From Nannocystis pusilla (GTDB lineage: Bacteria; Myxococcota_A; Polyangia; Nannocystales; Nannocystaceae), in the NCBI RefSeq assembly GCF_020073745.1, contig NZ_JAIRAU010000001.1, positions 434,001-498,000 of the forward strand: a stretch of DNA of 64,000 nt. Direction: 5' to 3'. Both the position numbers and the translations under genes were made by a program. Shown here piece after piece: positions 15,073 through 24,810 of the stretch (positions are counted from its first letter, which is position 1; each line of letters begins with the position of its first letter). The notes below the pieces were generated by a model, which saw only the letters and a program-made list of their open reading frames with translations, was not told where the DNA came from and searched no databases.

Positions 15073-17193
15073 CTAGGCGTGGGCGGTCGCGTCGGTCGAC
15101 GGCTCGGTGAGCGGACGCGGGCGTCGATGCACCGGCCCGGGGCGCTCGCTGTGGTGGACGACCAGGAACGAGGCCGGGCAGTGCGACAGGATCTGGTCGA
15201 TCGGGAGCGGGGCGGACCCGAGCACCACGAGGTCGTGACCCTGGGCCGCCTTGACGACCAGGTCGGTGGCCCTGTTGCCGTCGTCGACGGCCTCGACGAC
15301 CTTGACCCTGTCGCCGGCGATGTCGGCGAGGAAGGCGTCGACGTGCGGCGCGTCGGCGTTGCGGAAGCGGATCCGCAGGACGGTGACCTCGGCCCCGGCG
15401 GCGTAGGCCATGCGACGCGCGAGGCGGACGGCGACCCGGCCGTGCGGCGAGCCGCAGAACGGCACCAGCACGCGTCGCACCGCCTGGAGGTCGCGGCTGA
15501 CGAGGACGGCGACGTCGGCCTGGGCGTTCTTCAAGACGTCGTGGACGGTGCCGCCGAGGAAGGCCTGGCCGAACAGGGTCTTGTGCCAGCCGAGCAGGAT
15601 CAGGTCGACGTCCTTGACCTCGGCGACGCTGCAGATGTCGCGCGCGGGCTCCCGCGAGACGAACGACATCGGCCGCACGGCGAGGCCGTGGTCGCGGCTG
15701 CGCGCCAGCAGCGGCTCGAGCGCGCTCGGGCTCTCGGCCGCGTCCTCGTCCTCGAGCAGGCTCGAGGTGCGCTCGGCGGGGCGATGCAGCTGCAGGCCGT
15801 AGAGGCGGTCGGAGGCGGTCTGCTTGCCGACCAGGGCGCCGGCGAGCTGGGCCATGCCGGGGCCGGAGCGGTCGAGGGCGACGCACATCAGGACGCTGAA
15901 GCCCTCGGGCAAGGTGACGCGCTTGTCGGCCAGCGGCGGCTCGAGCAGGTCCTTGGCCAGCGCCTCCGGGGGGTAGACGACCTGGAGGATCGGCGTGGTC
16001 ATGAAGGTGGTGACCAGCGCCATCAGCACCATCATCGTGAACAGGGTCGGCGAGATCACCCCGAGCTCGAGGCCGATGTTGAGCACGATCAGCTCCATCA
16101 GGCCGCGGGTGTTCATCAGGATGCCGAGCGCCGCCGACTCGCGCCAGCCGAGGCCGGTGACGCGCGCGGCGACGTAGCTGCCGCCGAACTTGCCGACGCA
16201 GGCGACGAGGATGATGAGCGCGCACTGCACCCACGCCTCGGCGGTGTCGAGCAGGCCGACCTGGGTGCGCAGGCCGCTGAGCGCGAAGAAGGTCGGCAAC
16301 AGGACGATGACGACGATGTCCTCGAGCTTCTCGGCGAGGATGCGGGCGAAGCCGCCCTCGCGCGGGATGATCGCGCCCATCAAGAAGGCGCCGAACAGGG
16401 CGTGGATGCCGATTAGCTCGGTGGCCCAGGCCGACAGGAACAGCAGCACGAAGGTGACGGCGACGATGTTCTGCGTGAGGCCCTCGCGGCCGGTGTTGCG
16501 CGCGGCGAGGCGGGCCAAAAACGGCCGCACGAGCAGCAGCATGCCGAGCGTGTAGCCGACGGCGAGGACGGTGGTGACGACGGCCTCGGTGAGCGCGGTG
16601 GCGCGGACGATCGAGACGACGAAGGCGAGGATGCACCAGGCGGTGACGTCGTCGACGGCGGCGCAGGTGATCGTGACGGCGCCGACCTTGGTGCGGAGCA
16701 GGCGGCGTTCGGTGAGGATCCGTGCGAGCACCGGGAAGGCGGTGATGCTCATCGCGGCGCCCATGAACAGGGTGAACGACGAGAACGCGACGCCCTCGGG
16801 CATGAGCGTCGGGTAGACGTAGAACGCGAGGCCGGTCCCGAGCAGGAACGGGACGACGATGCTGGTGTGGCTGATCAGGACCGAGGCGCGCCCGCGCCCG
16901 CGCAGCAGGCCGAGGTCCATCTCGAGGCCGACCAGGAACATGAAGAGGATCAGCCCGACCTGGCTGAGCATGCCGAGGATCCCCAGCGAGGCCGCGGGGA
17001 ACAGCGCGGCCTTGATGTCGGGCGCGACGAGCCCGAGCAGCGAGGGCCCGAGCAGGATGCCGGCCACGACCTCGGCGATCACGAGCGGCTGGTGGATCTT
17101 CCGCGCCAACACGCCGAGCACGCGCGCCGTGACGATGATGACGACGAGCTGCGCGATCAACAGGCAGAGCGGGCTATGGAGGAGATACGCCAT
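15073..17193 (-). CDS. CPA2-family cation/proton antiporter with C-terminal universal-stress domains
   Basis: About 706 residues. Roughly residues 1-400 carry 11-13 membrane helices of the monovalent cation:proton antiporter-2 (KefB/NapA-like) fold, including VAGILLGPSLLG near the start and the FLVGLEMDL helix typical of the family. Residues from about 420 onward look like two universal-stress-protein halves (LDRSGPGMAQL, LILLGWHKTLFG, LVPFCGSPHGRVAVRLARRM). The ATG at 17193 has GAGGG just upstream; the frame extends further but without a ribosome site. The transported ion (K+ or Na+) cannot be told. First gene of the putative operon with the XRE-EIIA regulator. Confidence 0.9.
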   Translation of the reverse strand: MAYLLHSPLCLLIAQLVVIIVTARVLGVLARKIHQPLVIAEVVAGILLGPSLLGLVAPDIKAALFPAASLGILGMLSQVGLILFMFLVGLEMDLGLLRGRGRASVLISHTSIVVPFLLGTGLAFYVYPTLMPEGVAFSSFTLFMGAAMSITAFPVLARILTERRLLRTKVGAVTITCAAVDDVTAWCILAFVVSIVRATALTEAVVTTVLAVGYTLGMLLLVRPFLARLAARNTGREGLTQNIVAVTFVLLFLSAWATELIGIHALFGAFLMGAIIPREGGFARILAEKLEDIVVIVLLPTFFALSGLRTQVGLLDTAEAWVQCALIILVACVGKFGGSYVAARVTGLGWRESAALGILMNTRGLMELIVLNIGLELGVISPTLFTMMVLMALVTTFMTTPILQVVYPPEALAKDLLEPPLADKRVTLPEGFSVLMCVALDRSGPGMAQLAGALVGKQTASDRLYGLQLHRPAERTSSLLEDEDAAESPSALEPLLARSRDHGLAVRPMSFVSREPARDICSVAEVKDVDLILLGWHKTLFGQAFLGGTVHDVLKNAQADVAVLVSRDLQAVRRVLVPFCGSPHGRVAVRLARRMAYAAGAEVTVLRIRFRNADAPHVDAFLADIAGDRVKVVEAVDDGNRATDLVVKAAQGHDLVVLGSAPLPIDQILSHCPASFLVVHHSERPGPVHRRPRPLTEPSTDATAHA

Positions 17194-17317
17194 GGACCCT
17201 CGTTCGTCGGTGATTAAGTTATCGCTTATCACCGCGCGGCCGTGGCCGTCAATCGGGGCCGAAGCCCCCGCCCGGGAGGCCCCGGAGGCGCCGCGAGCGC
17301 GAGGCCAGGTCGCGGTA

Positions 17318-17770
17318 TTAGACCGGGCGCACGTTGTAGCGGCTGCGCAGCGCGGCGATCGGTTCGTCGAGGAATTTCGCGTAGTCGAAGAAGGGCCACG
17401 GCGCGCTCATGCGGCGGGCGCGGCCGATCGCGCGGAGCACCCGCGGGAGGGCGCGCGCGGTGCCGACGGCCATGCGCCACCAGCCGACGTCCTTGACGAG
17501 CCCGAGGATGTCCGGGTGCTTGAGGTAGGAGGCGTAGCGCCGCAGCGGGACGGTGGAGCCGAAGATCGTCCAGGTGTCGGCGACGGCCTCGTCCTCGAGC
17601 GCGGTGGTGAGGCCGAACAGCACGTGGCAGGCGTCGTGGGCGCGGATGAACTCGCGCAGCTCGCCGTCGCCGGGCGGCAGCAGGCCGGGGTTGGCGGCCG
17701 CGAACTCCTCGAGGCCCTCGGCGAGGGTGAGCGGGCAGTCGACGGCGACGTAGGATGGTGTTTGGGTCAT
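17318..17770 (-). CDS. Coq4-like protein, coupled to a TetR regulator
   Basis: Protein of 150 residues. FIRAHDACHVLFGLTTALEDE fits the Coq4 HDxxH-x11-E zinc-ligand pattern, and PLRRYASYLKHPDILGL and WPFFDYAKFLDEPI resemble the helical remainder. Its ATG overlaps the stop of the TetR gene as ATGA, so the two are translated together. Function unknown beyond family. It is the third such protein in the window and the only one with a dedicated regulator. Confidence 0.78.
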   Translation of the reverse strand: MTQTPSYVAVDCPLTLAEGLEEFAAANPGLLPPGDGELREFIRAHDACHVLFGLTTALEDEAVADTWTIFGSTVPLRRYASYLKHPDILGLVKDVGWWRMAVGTARALPRVLRAIGRARRMSAPWPFFDYAKFLDEPIAALRSRYNVRPV

Positions 17771-18411
17771 GTCGTGGAGCTCCTGGTGAAAGGGTCAGGC
17801 GCGGCGAGGCGCGCGAACAGGTCGACGCACTGGTCGGGCAAGGCGGCGAGCTCGGTCGGGACGAGCTGCTCGGCGCGGCCGAGCAGCCAGCGGTCGACGG
17901 CCTCGCCGACGCCGGAGAGGAGGTGGGCGAGGAACTCGACCGGGAGGTCGGTGCGCACCGCGCCGACGCGCTGGCCGGCGCGCAGGAGGTCGGCGGTGTA
18001 GCGCTCGAGCCGGCGGGTGTGCTCGGCGACGGCGCGACCGAGCGCGGACTCGGTGCTGGCCGCGAGCACCCGCTTGGCCAGGCCGGCGACGACCGGGTCG
18101 GTGAGGAAGAACGCGACGGTGCGCGCGCACAGGGCCCGCAGCTCGCGCCAGAAGCCGGCCGCGTCGGTGAACTCGCCGGGCTCGCCGATCGCCGCGGCTG
18201 ACCTTTCGGCCAGGTCGGCGACGACGGTGAGGAGCAGGTCCTCCTTGTTGTCGAAGTAGTAGTACATCGCGCCCTTGCTGGCGCCGGCGCGGGCGATGAT
18301 GCGGTTGTAGCTGGCACCCTCGAGCCCGGCGCGCGCGAACTCCTCGGCGGCGGCGCCGAGGATCGCGGCGCGCCGCTCGGGCGCGAGGCTGGCGAAGCGC
18401 GGAAGCGGCAT
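17767..18411 (-). CDS. TetR-family transcriptional regulator
   Basis: Protein of 214 residues. The N-terminal helix-turn-helix is typical: ILGAAAEEFARAGLEGASYNRIIARAGASKGAMYYYFDNKEDLL. The C-terminal ligand-binding domain is divergent and helical. A 25-bp near-perfect dyad lies six bases upstream of the start and is the likely autoregulatory operator. Its partner gene is the overlapping Coq4-like gene, so the ligand may be an isoprenoid, lipid or quinone-like molecule, but that is a guess. Confidence 0.92.
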   Translation of the reverse strand: MPLPRFASLAPERRAAILGAAAEEFARAGLEGASYNRIIARAGASKGAMYYYFDNKEDLLLTVVADLAERSAAAIGEPGEFTDAAGFWRELRALCARTVAFFLTDPVVAGLAKRVLAASTESALGRAVAEHTRRLERYTADLLRAGQRVGAVRTDLPVEFLAHLLSGVGEAVDRWLLGRAEQLVPTELAALPDQCVDLFARLAAPDPFTRSSTT

Positions 18412-18416
18412 GGCTG

Positions 18417-18441
18417 GACCGGTCGGTCAGACCGAGTGGTC
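18417..18441. promoter_or_regulatory. TetR operator-like dyad
   Basis: Two 12-base halves, GACCGGTCGGTC and GACCGAGTGGTC, flank a central A; nine of twelve positions are symmetric. It lies just before the TetR start codon, in the place expected for autorepression. The ACCGA/TCGGT half-site type is common among TetR regulators. Confidence 0.75.
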
Positions 18442-18568
18442 TAATGGTTAGCGTGGAGATAGGGGGGCGTCAAGGGTCATCCATGAGATGCGCGAAGACG
18501 CGCGGTCACGTCGTCGATGCAGGTGCGATGATGCCGGGCGTGATCTCGTCGCGAGGGGACCGGTAGCG

Positions 18569-18970
18569 ATGTCGGGCGAGGACGCGAGGGTCGCGGCGAT
18601 GTGTCCGCGGTGCGCGGCGGCGATTCAGGTGTACCACCACGTGTGCCGGCGCGAGGGGAGCGTGTGGTGGTCCGAATCGATCCGCTGTGACCGCTGCGGA
18701 ATGATGCAGGAGGCGGACAGCGACGCGGGCGATCCCGCGGCGCGGGCGGCGATCCTGGCGGCGAACGGACGATGGGTCCTGGCGGTGACCGATCTCGGTC
18801 GCGTGCCGATCCGCGTGTTGCGGGTGATCCGCGACGAGCTGGGGTACAGGCCCGCCGAGGCGCGGGCGCGTCTGGAGCGGCTCGCCAGCGGGATCCGGAC
18901 CGAGCTGGAGGTCCTGCTGGCCAAGCTCGTCGAGGAGGGCGCGACCGGCGAGTGTCGCCGCGTCGAGTAA
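18569..18970 (+). CDS. Zinc-ribbon protein with ribosomal L7/L12-like C-terminal domain
   Basis: Protein of 133 residues from the ATG at 18569, preceded by GAGGGG. The N-terminal half has two cysteine pairs, CPRC and CDRC, that would form a zinc ribbon. The C-terminal 60 residues (RVPIRVLRVIRDELGYRPAE, then a helix and LLAKLVEEGATGE) follow the pattern of the L7/L12 C-terminal domain, with the conserved I/V-x-V-I-R, a Gly, EAR and the final LxEEGA. Known L7/L12-like domains bind translation GTPases, but outside the ribosome their role is unknown. This relation is from pattern only. Confidence 0.65.
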   Translation: MSGEDARVAAMCPRCAAAIQVYHHVCRREGSVWWSESIRCDRCGMMQEADSDAGDPAARAAILAANGRWVLAVTDLGRVPIRVLRVIRDELGYRPAEARARLERLASGIRTELEVLLAKLVEEGATGECRRVE

Positions 18971-19024
18971 CTGTCCCGAAGGGCAGGTCGAACAGCGAGG
19001 GCCCTGCTGTCCCGCGGGACAGGT
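18968..19024. repeat. Palindromic repeats, CAGG variant
   Basis: Hairpin-forming units CTGTCCCGAAGGGCAGG and CTGTCCCGCGGGACAGG lie between two convergent genes (cores 18970/18984 and 19006/19020, each 14 bp apart). The core here is CAGG/CTG instead of CATG. The CCGAAGG and CCGCGGG loops would make compact tetraloop hairpins, so the pair may end both transcripts. Confidence 0.75.
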
Positions 19025-20541
19025 CAGCCCGGGGCGCTGGGGGCGGCGCGCTTGGCCTCGGCGACGATCGCTCGCGCCTCGTCGACGGTGGGGGCGGCGC
19101 GCATGCGGGTGAGGGCCTCGCGGTTTCTGGCGTTCTGGTCGGGGCTGACGCCGAGCTTGGCGGCGTAGTCGTCGCTGTAGACGGCGAGCCACCACGAGGC
19201 TGCGGCGCGGATCTTGGGGACCAGGGGCGCGCGGTCGAGGGCGCTGAGGTCGGCGAGGGCGAGGTCGGCGTCGGTGAGGTCGGCGCTGGCGAGGTCGCAC
19301 TGGGCGAAGTCGACGCCGGCCAGGTTGGCGCTGCCGAGCTGGGCCTTGTTGAGCACGGCCTTGCGCAGGTTGGCGCGGGTGAGGTCGGCGCGCACGAGGT
19401 TGGCGTCGGTGAGGACGGCGTCGACGAGGATGGCGTCGACCAGCTTGGCGTCGGTGAGGTTGGCGCCGCTCAGGTCGGTGCGCGCGAGCTGGGACACCGA
19501 GAGGTCGGCGAGCGCGAGGTTGGCCCCGGGGAACTTGGCGTCGTAGAGGGCGGCCTGCTTGATGCTGACGCCCGGCAGCTGCAGCTGCGGCAGCTCGGTG
19601 CTGTGCAGGTCGACGTGGTCGAGGAAGGCGCGCGACAGGTCGATCTCGCTGACGTCGACGTTGACGGCCGAGAGGTAGCGGAGGATCTGCTCCTGCTCCG
19701 GGCTCTTGATCTGCTCGGTGACGCTGTTGTTGACCGGGTCGACGCCCTTGTACGGGTGCAGCTGCGAGACGGTGGCGGTGATGAGGAGACGTGTCCCTTG
19801 GGTCAGGTTCCTGCGGTCGCTGTCGGACGTGGAGCCCTTGCTCGGGTCGTTGGTGATCGCGGCGAACACCTCGCGGGCGGTGGTCTGGCGGCGGTCGGCG
19901 ATGCTGAGGGCGATCTCGACGGCCTGGCGCTTCTCCTCGAACTCGAGCTGCTTGATCGTGAGGTCGGTCTGGACCTTGATCAGCTCGTTCTGCTCGGTCA
20001 TCCGCTCGACCTGCATGAAGGAGGTGAGGAACACGGCGAAGCTGATCGCGCTGCCGAGGACGGCGAACAGGGCCGACAGCGCGGCCATGCGGAAGAAGGC
20101 GGCGAGGCCGAGTCCGGCGACCTCCTCGACCGCGGGGCGTATGCGGCGGAGGCGCTCCCAGATGCCCGGGAGGTGGCTCATGTCGCGCTGAAGCACCACC
20201 ACCGCGAGCTCGTCGCCGAGGCCGGGCAGCTCGGTGCCGGCCTGGCGCAGCATGTCGAGGCCGTGGCGTTGCAAGCGCTTGCGGCGCGCCTCGAACAGGT
20301 AGTGGCCGACGACGGCGCCGAAGACCAGCGCCGCGAGCACGAGCATCAGCCCGCTGGCGATGTACCAGGCGGCGTCGAGCTTGAGCGCGACGCCGCCGAG
20401 CAGGGCGAGCACGACGCCCACCGCCATGCCCTTGATCATCGACGGCTCGGTGAACCACAGCACCAGGCGCACGATCGGGTTGCGCGACGGGCGGAAGGGC
20501 GGCGGCGACGAGGGTGAGGTCACGGGCGGTGGCTTGGTCAT
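19024..20541 (-). CDS. Pentapeptide-repeat membrane protein
   Basis: Protein of 505 residues. Four hydrophobic helices lie in the N-terminal 200 residues ([55 protein letters not shown]). After a charged coiled segment come about twenty pentapeptide repeats of the A(D/N)LxX type from about residue 330 to 450 ([20 protein letters not shown] and onwards), which would make a quadrilateral beta-helix on one side of the membrane. A C-terminal helical tail follows. Function unknown; membrane pentapeptide proteins are common and rarely characterised. Confidence 0.85.
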   Translation of the reverse strand: MTKPPPVTSPSSPPPFRPSRNPIVRLVLWFTEPSMIKGMAVGVVLALLGGVALKLDAAWYIASGLMLVLAALVFGAVVGHYLFEARRKRLQRHGLDMLRQAGTELPGLGDELAVVVLQRDMSHLPGIWERLRRIRPAVEEVAGLGLAAFFRMAALSALFAVLGSAISFAVFLTSFMQVERMTEQNELIKVQTDLTIKQLEFEEKRQAVEIALSIADRRQTTAREVFAAITNDPSKGSTSDSDRRNLTQGTRLLITATVSQLHPYKGVDPVNNSVTEQIKSPEQEQILRYLSAVNVDVSEIDLSRAFLDHVDLHSTELPQLQLPGVSIKQAALYDAKFPGANLALADLSVSQLARTDLSGANLTDAKLVDAILVDAVLTDANLVRADLTRANLRKAVLNKAQLGSANLAGVDFAQCDLASADLTDADLALADLSALDRAPLVPKIRAAASWWLAVYSDDYAAKLGVSPDQNARNREALTRMRAAPTVDEARAIVAEAKRAAPSAPG

Positions 20542-20603
20542 CGCGAGGGCGGGGGCGGGGGCGGACTATAGCTGGTCGCCGCGCCGCGGCGTATCATCCG
20601 CGC

Positions 20604-22598
20604 GTGGCGGACGACGACGCGACCCGCGAAGGCCTCTGCGAATTCCCACCGGTCACGCTCGCCGACTGGCGCGAGCTGGCCACCCGCGAGCTGGGGGGCG
20701 CGCCCACCCAGAAGCTCGTGACGCGCACCCCCGAGGGGCTCGAGCTGACGCCGCTGGTGACGGCGGAAGAGGTCGGGGCGACGGCGCCGCGCGGGCCGCT
20801 GCTGGCGCGAGCGCGCCGCGGCTGGGCGATCGCGCAGGAGTACCGGCAGGCGCGCCCGGCCGACGCCGGCGCGGCGGCGGCCGAGGACCTGTCCCGCGGG
20901 ACAGAAGCGGCGTGGTTCGTGCTCGACGAGGCGCTCGCGGCCGGCTCGGGCGCGGGCGGCCGGGGCGTGGCGATCGACGGGGCCGAGGACGTCGCCGCGC
21001 TCGTGGCGGGGGTCGACCTGGCGCAGGCGGAGCTCGTGATCGACGCCGGGGTGCGCGCGCTGCCGGTGGCGGCGGCGCTGGCGGCCGAGGCGCAGCGGCG
21101 CGGAGTCGCGCTCGCGGCCCTGCGCGGGGCGGTCGCCGGCGACCCGCTGGCGCTGCTGCTCGCGGGCGGGGAGATCGGGTGGTCGATCGAGCATGTCTAT
21201 CAGGACATGGCCGAACTGACAGGTTGGGCCCGGGCCGCGGCGCCGCGGCTGCGCACCGCGCTGGTCGACGCGACGCCGTGGCACGAGGCCGGGGCGAGCG
21301 CGGCCGACGAGATCGCGGGGGCGCTGGCGGCCGCGCTCGAGCATTTGCGCGGGCTCGGGCGCGCGGGCGTGGCGGTCGACGCGGCCGCAGAGGCGCTGGT
21401 GTTCGTGCTGGCGGTCGGGCGCGACCTGCCGCTCGAGCTGGCCAAGCTGCGGGCGGCGCGGAGCCTGTGGGCCCGCGTGGCGGCGGCCTGCGGCGTCGGT
21501 CCCGAAGGACAGGTGATGCGGCTGCACGCCCGCGCGTCGCGGCGCGAGCTGAGCAACCTCGACCCGTGGGTCAACCTGATCCGGGCGACCACGGAGGGGG
21601 TCACGGCGGCGCTCGGCGGGGCCGACTCGCTGGCGCTGCCGGCCCTCGACGAGGGGCTCGGCGAGCCCTCGGAGCTCGGGCGCCGGCTGGCCCGCAACAC
21701 GCAACTGCTGCTGCGCGACGAGTCGCACCTCGGGGCGGTGGCCGACCCGGCCGGGGGCAGTCACACGATCGAGCGGGCCACCGAGGCGCTGGCGCGCGCG
21801 GCGTGGGAGCGGCTGCGGGCGATCGAGGGCGAGGGCGGGCTCCTGGCGTCGCTGCGCGCCGGGGCGGCGCAGCAGCGGGTGGCCGCGGTGGCGCAGGCGC
21901 AGGCGCAGGCGGCGGCGACGCTGCGGCTGCCGATCGTCGGGGCGAGCCGCTACGCGGCCCGGCCGATGGGGCCGCCGCTCGAGCCGCAAGGGGCGCGGCC
22001 GGGCGAGGGTGTCCGCCAGGACATGTCCGAATGGGCATGGCCGAACGGGCATGGTTTGATGAACATGTCCGAAGTGCAAGTGGCGCTGGCCGGCGGGGCG
22101 AGGCCGGGGCGGTTCGCGCGGCCGGGGCCGGGCGAGCAGGCGACGCCGCTCCAGCGCGGGCGGCTGGCCGCGCCGTTCGAGGCGCTGCGGGCCCGCGTCG
22201 AGGCGGCCGGCTCGCCGAAGGTGGCGCTGGTGCCGTTCGGGACGGCGAGCGAGGTGCGCCCGCGGGTGGAGTTCGCGCGCGGGTACTTCCCGGTCGGCGG
22301 CTTCGAGGTGGTCGAGGTCGAGGCGACGGAGGAGATCCAGGTGGCGGCGGCGCGGTTCGGCAACAGCGGGGCCCGGGTCGCGGTGATCTGCGGGGCCGAT
22401 GCCCGCTACGCCGCGGCGGTGCCGGAGCTGATCCCGGGGCTCAGGGCCGCAGGGGCGCACGTGGTGGTGCTGGCCGGCCGGCCCAAAGATCAGGTGGAGG
22501 CGCTCGCGGCCGCGGGCGTCGATGTCTTCATCGCCGCCGGGACCGACGCCCTGGCGACGCTCGGCGCGGTGCAAGAGCGCCTGGAGGTGCTGGCGTGA
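20604..22598 (+). CDS. mutA: Methylmalonyl-CoA mutase small subunit
   Basis: This encodes 664 residues, the non-catalytic partner of the heterodimeric mutase that interconverts methylmalonyl-CoA and succinyl-Co[20 protein letters not shown] is the typical N-terminus, and the barrel contains [16 protein letters not shown] and [10 protein letters not shown]. The C-terminal domain resembles the cobalamin domain but lacks the DxHxxG motif, as expected for MutA. The GTG at 20604 is chosen because upstream codons encode only Arg/Gly-rich sequence. At 22022-22075 four cores of the 14-bp repeat are translated as an insertion ([18 protein letters not shown]) in the linker between the barrel and the C-terminal domain; other repeat copies lie at 20890, 21190 and 21498. 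Confidence 0.92.
   Translation: MADDDATREGLCEFPPVTLADWRELATRELGGAPTQKLVTRTPEGLELTPLVTAEEVGATAPRGPLLARARRGWAIAQEYRQARPADAGAAAAEDLSRGTEAAWFVLDEALAAGSGAGGRGVAIDGAEDVAALVAGVDLAQAELVIDAGVRALPVAAALAAEAQRRGVALAALRGAVAGDPLALLLAGGEIGWSIEHVYQDMAELTGWARAAAPRLRTALVDATPWHEAGASAADEIAGALAAALEHLRGLGRAGVAVDAAAEALVFVLAVGRDLPLELAKLRAARSLWARVAAACGVGPEGQVMRLHARASRRELSNLDPWVNLIRATTEGVTAALGGADSLALPALDEGLGEPSELGRRLARNTQLLLRDESHLGAVADPAGGSHTIERATEALARAAWERLRAIEGEGGLLASLRAGAAQQRVAAVAQAQAQAAATLRLPIVGASRYAARPMGPPLEPQGARPGEGVRQDMSEWAWPNGHGLMNMSEVQVALAGGARPGRFARPGPGEQATPLQRGRLAAPFEALRARVEAAGSPKVALVPFGTASEVRPRVEFARGYFPVGGFEVVEVEATEEIQVAAARFGNSGARVAVICGADARYAAAVPELIPGLRAAGAHVVVLAGRPKDQVEALAAAGVDVFIAAGTDALATLGAVQERLEVLA
22008..22078. 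repeat. 14-bp repeat array inside mutA
   Basis: CATG cores at 22022, 22036, 22050 and 22064, exactly 14 bp apart, inside the open reading frame. Because 14 is not a multiple of three, each unit is read in a different frame, yet no stop codon arises. Confidence 0.85.
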
Positions 22599-24772
22599 CG
22601 ACGACCCGGCCGTTCCCCGACCTGGCCCTGATGGCCTACGACGACCTGCCGCAGCCGTCTGTGGCTCAAGGGACAGGTGCTGAAGGACAGGCGTGGACGA
22701 CGCCGGAGGGCATCGCGGTGCCGCCGGCGTACGGCCCGGCGGCGCTGGCCGAGCTCGACCCGAGGTGCCTGCGCACGCTGCCAGGGCTGCCGCCGTTCAC
22801 CCGCGGGCCGTACGCGACGATGTACACCCAGCGGCCGTGGACGATCCGCCAGTACGCCGGGTTCTCGACGGCGGAGGAGAGCAACGCGTTCTACCGGCGC
22901 AACCTGGCGGCCGGGCAGAAGGGGCTGTCGATCGCGTTCGACCTGGCCACCCACCGCGGCTACGACTCCGACCACCCGCGCGTGGTCGGCGACGTCGGCA
23001 TGGCAGGCGTGGCGATCGACTCGATCCTCGACATGCGGGTGCTGTTCGCCGGCATCCCGCTCGACCAAATGTCGGTGTCGATGACGATGAACGGGGCGGT
23101 GCTGCCGATCCTCGCGCTCTACGTCGTCGCCGCCGAGGAGCAAGGAGTGCGGCCGGCGCAGCTCAGCGGGACCATCCAGAACGACATTTTAAAGGAGTTC
23201 ATGGTCCGCAACACGTACATCTATCCGCCCGAGCCGTCGATGCGGATCGTGGCGGACATCTTCGCCTACACGGCGAAGCACATGCCGCGCTTCAACAGCA
23301 TCAGCATCTCCGGCTACCACATGCAGGAGGCCGGGGCGACGGCCGACCTCGAGCTGGCGTACACGCTGGCCGACGGGCTCGAGTACGTGCGCACGGGCGT
23401 CCGCGCAGGGCTCGACGTCGACGCGTTCGCGCCGCGACTGTCGTTCTTCTTCGGCATCGGCATGAACCTGGCGATGGAGGTGGCGAAGCTGCGCGCGGCG
23501 CGGCTGCTGTGGGCCAAGATCGTGCGCAGCTTCGGGGCGAAGAGCGACAAGAGCCTGGCCCTGCGGACACATTGCCAGACGTCGGGGTGGAGCCTGGCGG
23601 CGCAGGACCCGTACAACAACGTGGCCCGCACGTGCGTCGAGGCGCTGGCCGCGGTGCTCGGCGGGACGCAGTCGCTGCACACCAACAGCTTCGACGAGGC
23701 GCTGGCGCTGCCGACCGACTTCTCGGCGCGGATCGCCCGCAACACGCAGATCTACCTGCAAGAAGAGGCGGGGGTGTGCCGCACGATCGACGCGCTCGGC
23801 GGCAGCTACTACATCGAGTCGCTGACGCACGAGCTGGCTGAAAAGGCATGGTCTTTGATCGAGGAGGTCGAGGCGCTCGGCGGGATGGCGCAGGCGATCG
23901 TGCAAGGCCTGCCGAAGCTGCGCATCGAGGAGGCGGCGGCCCGGACGCAGGGGCGCATCGACAGCGGCGCCCAGGCGGTGATCGGGGTCAATCGCCAGCG
24001 ACTGGCGAAGGAGGAGCCGCTCGAGGTGCTGGTGGTCGACAACTCGGCGGTGCGCGCGGCCCAGCTGGCCCGCCTCGACGAGCTCCGCCGCTCGCGCGAC
24101 GAGGCGACGACGACGGCGGCGCTGGCAGCCTTGACGAGCTGCGCGCGCACGGGGCACGGCAACCTGCTGGCGCTGGCGATCGAGGCGGTGCGCGCGAAGG
24201 CGACGGTGGGCGAGGTCAGCGCGGCGCTCGAGCAGGTGTGGGGCCGACACCAGGCGGTGACGCGCACGATCCGCGGGGTCTATAGTGCGGCGGTGGACGA
24301 CGACCGCAGCGTGGCACGCGTGCAGGCCCGGGCCGAGGCGTTCGCGCGCGCAGAGGGGCGCAGGCCGCGGCTCCTGGTGGCGAAGATGGGGCAGGACGGA
24401 CACGACCGCGGGGCGAAGGTGATCGCGACGGCGTTCGCCGATATGGGCTTCGATGTCGACATCGGGCCGCTGTTCCAGACGCCCGCCGAGACGGCGATGC
24501 AGGCGGTCGAGAACGATGTGCACGTGATCGGGGTGTCGTCGCTGGCGGCCGGCCACCTGACGCTGGTGCCGCAGCTGCGCTCGGAGCTGCTGCGCCTGGG
24601 CCGCGACGACATGATGGTGGTGGTCGGGGGGGTGATCCCGCCGCAGGACGTGGCGGCGCTCGAGGCGATGGGGGTGGCTGCGGTGTTCGGGCCGGGGACG
24701 GTGCTGACGACGGCGGCGGAGGCGATCATCGACGAGCTGGCGCGGCGGCTCGATCATGCTGCTCCGGCGTAG
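22595..24772 (+). CDS. mutB: Methylmalonyl-CoA mutase large subunit (B12-dependent)
   Basis: Protein of 725 residues. The GTG start overlaps the mutA stop as GTGA. The CoA-binding barrel has the classic [40 protein letters not shown] and the [13 protein letters not shown] segment. The C-terminal cobalamin domain begins near residue 590 and has [15 protein letters not shown], containing the DxHxxG histidine that ligates cobalt, and ends with GGVIPPQD. The enzyme works in propionate and branched-chain degradation or in supplying methylmalonyl units. A CAGG-type repeat pair near 22673-22692 is translated as GTGAEGQAW in the N-terminal extension. No MeaB/ArgK chaperone gene is adjacent. Confidence 0.96.
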   Translation: MTTTRPFPDLALMAYDDLPQPSVAQGTGAEGQAWTTPEGIAVPPAYGPAALAELDPRCLRTLPGLPPFTRGPYATMYTQRPWTIRQYAGFSTAEESNAFYRRNLAAGQKGLSIAFDLATHRGYDSDHPRVVGDVGMAGVAIDSILDMRVLFAGIPLDQMSVSMTMNGAVLPILALYVVAAEEQGVRPAQLSGTIQNDILKEFMVRNTYIYPPEPSMRIVADIFAYTAKHMPRFNSISISGYHMQEAGATADLELAYTLADGLEYVRTGVRAGLDVDAFAPRLSFFFGIGMNLAMEVAKLRAARLLWAKIVRSFGAKSDKSLALRTHCQTSGWSLAAQDPYNNVARTCVEALAAVLGGTQSLHTNSFDEALALPTDFSARIARNTQIYLQEEAGVCRTIDALGGSYYIESLTHELAEKAWSLIEEVEALGGMAQAIVQGLPKLRIEEAAARTQGRIDSGAQAVIGVNRQRLAKEEPLEVLVVDNSAVRAAQLARLDELRRSRDEATTTAALAALTSCARTGHGNLLALAIEAVRAKATVGEVSAALEQVWGRHQAVTRTIRGVYSAAVDDDRSVARVQARAEAFARAEGRRPRLLVAKMGQDGHDRGAKVIATAFADMGFDVDIGPLFQTPAETAMQAVENDVHVIGVSSLAAGHLTLVPQLRSELLRLGRDDMMVVVGGVIPPQDVAALEAMGVAAVFGPGTVLTTAAEAIIDELARRLDHAAPA

Positions 24773-24810
24773 TGGGCTGCCCAGGTCCGTCGGAGACGCG
24801 GCTCGACCTC

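Noticed and set aside
15044..16636. Long minus-strand frame continuing upstream of the XRE-EIIA gene
   Set aside because: The frame is Arg/Pro/Ala-rich and opposes the antiporter codons in another frame of the same strand; only the part from 15043 downwards looks like a protein.
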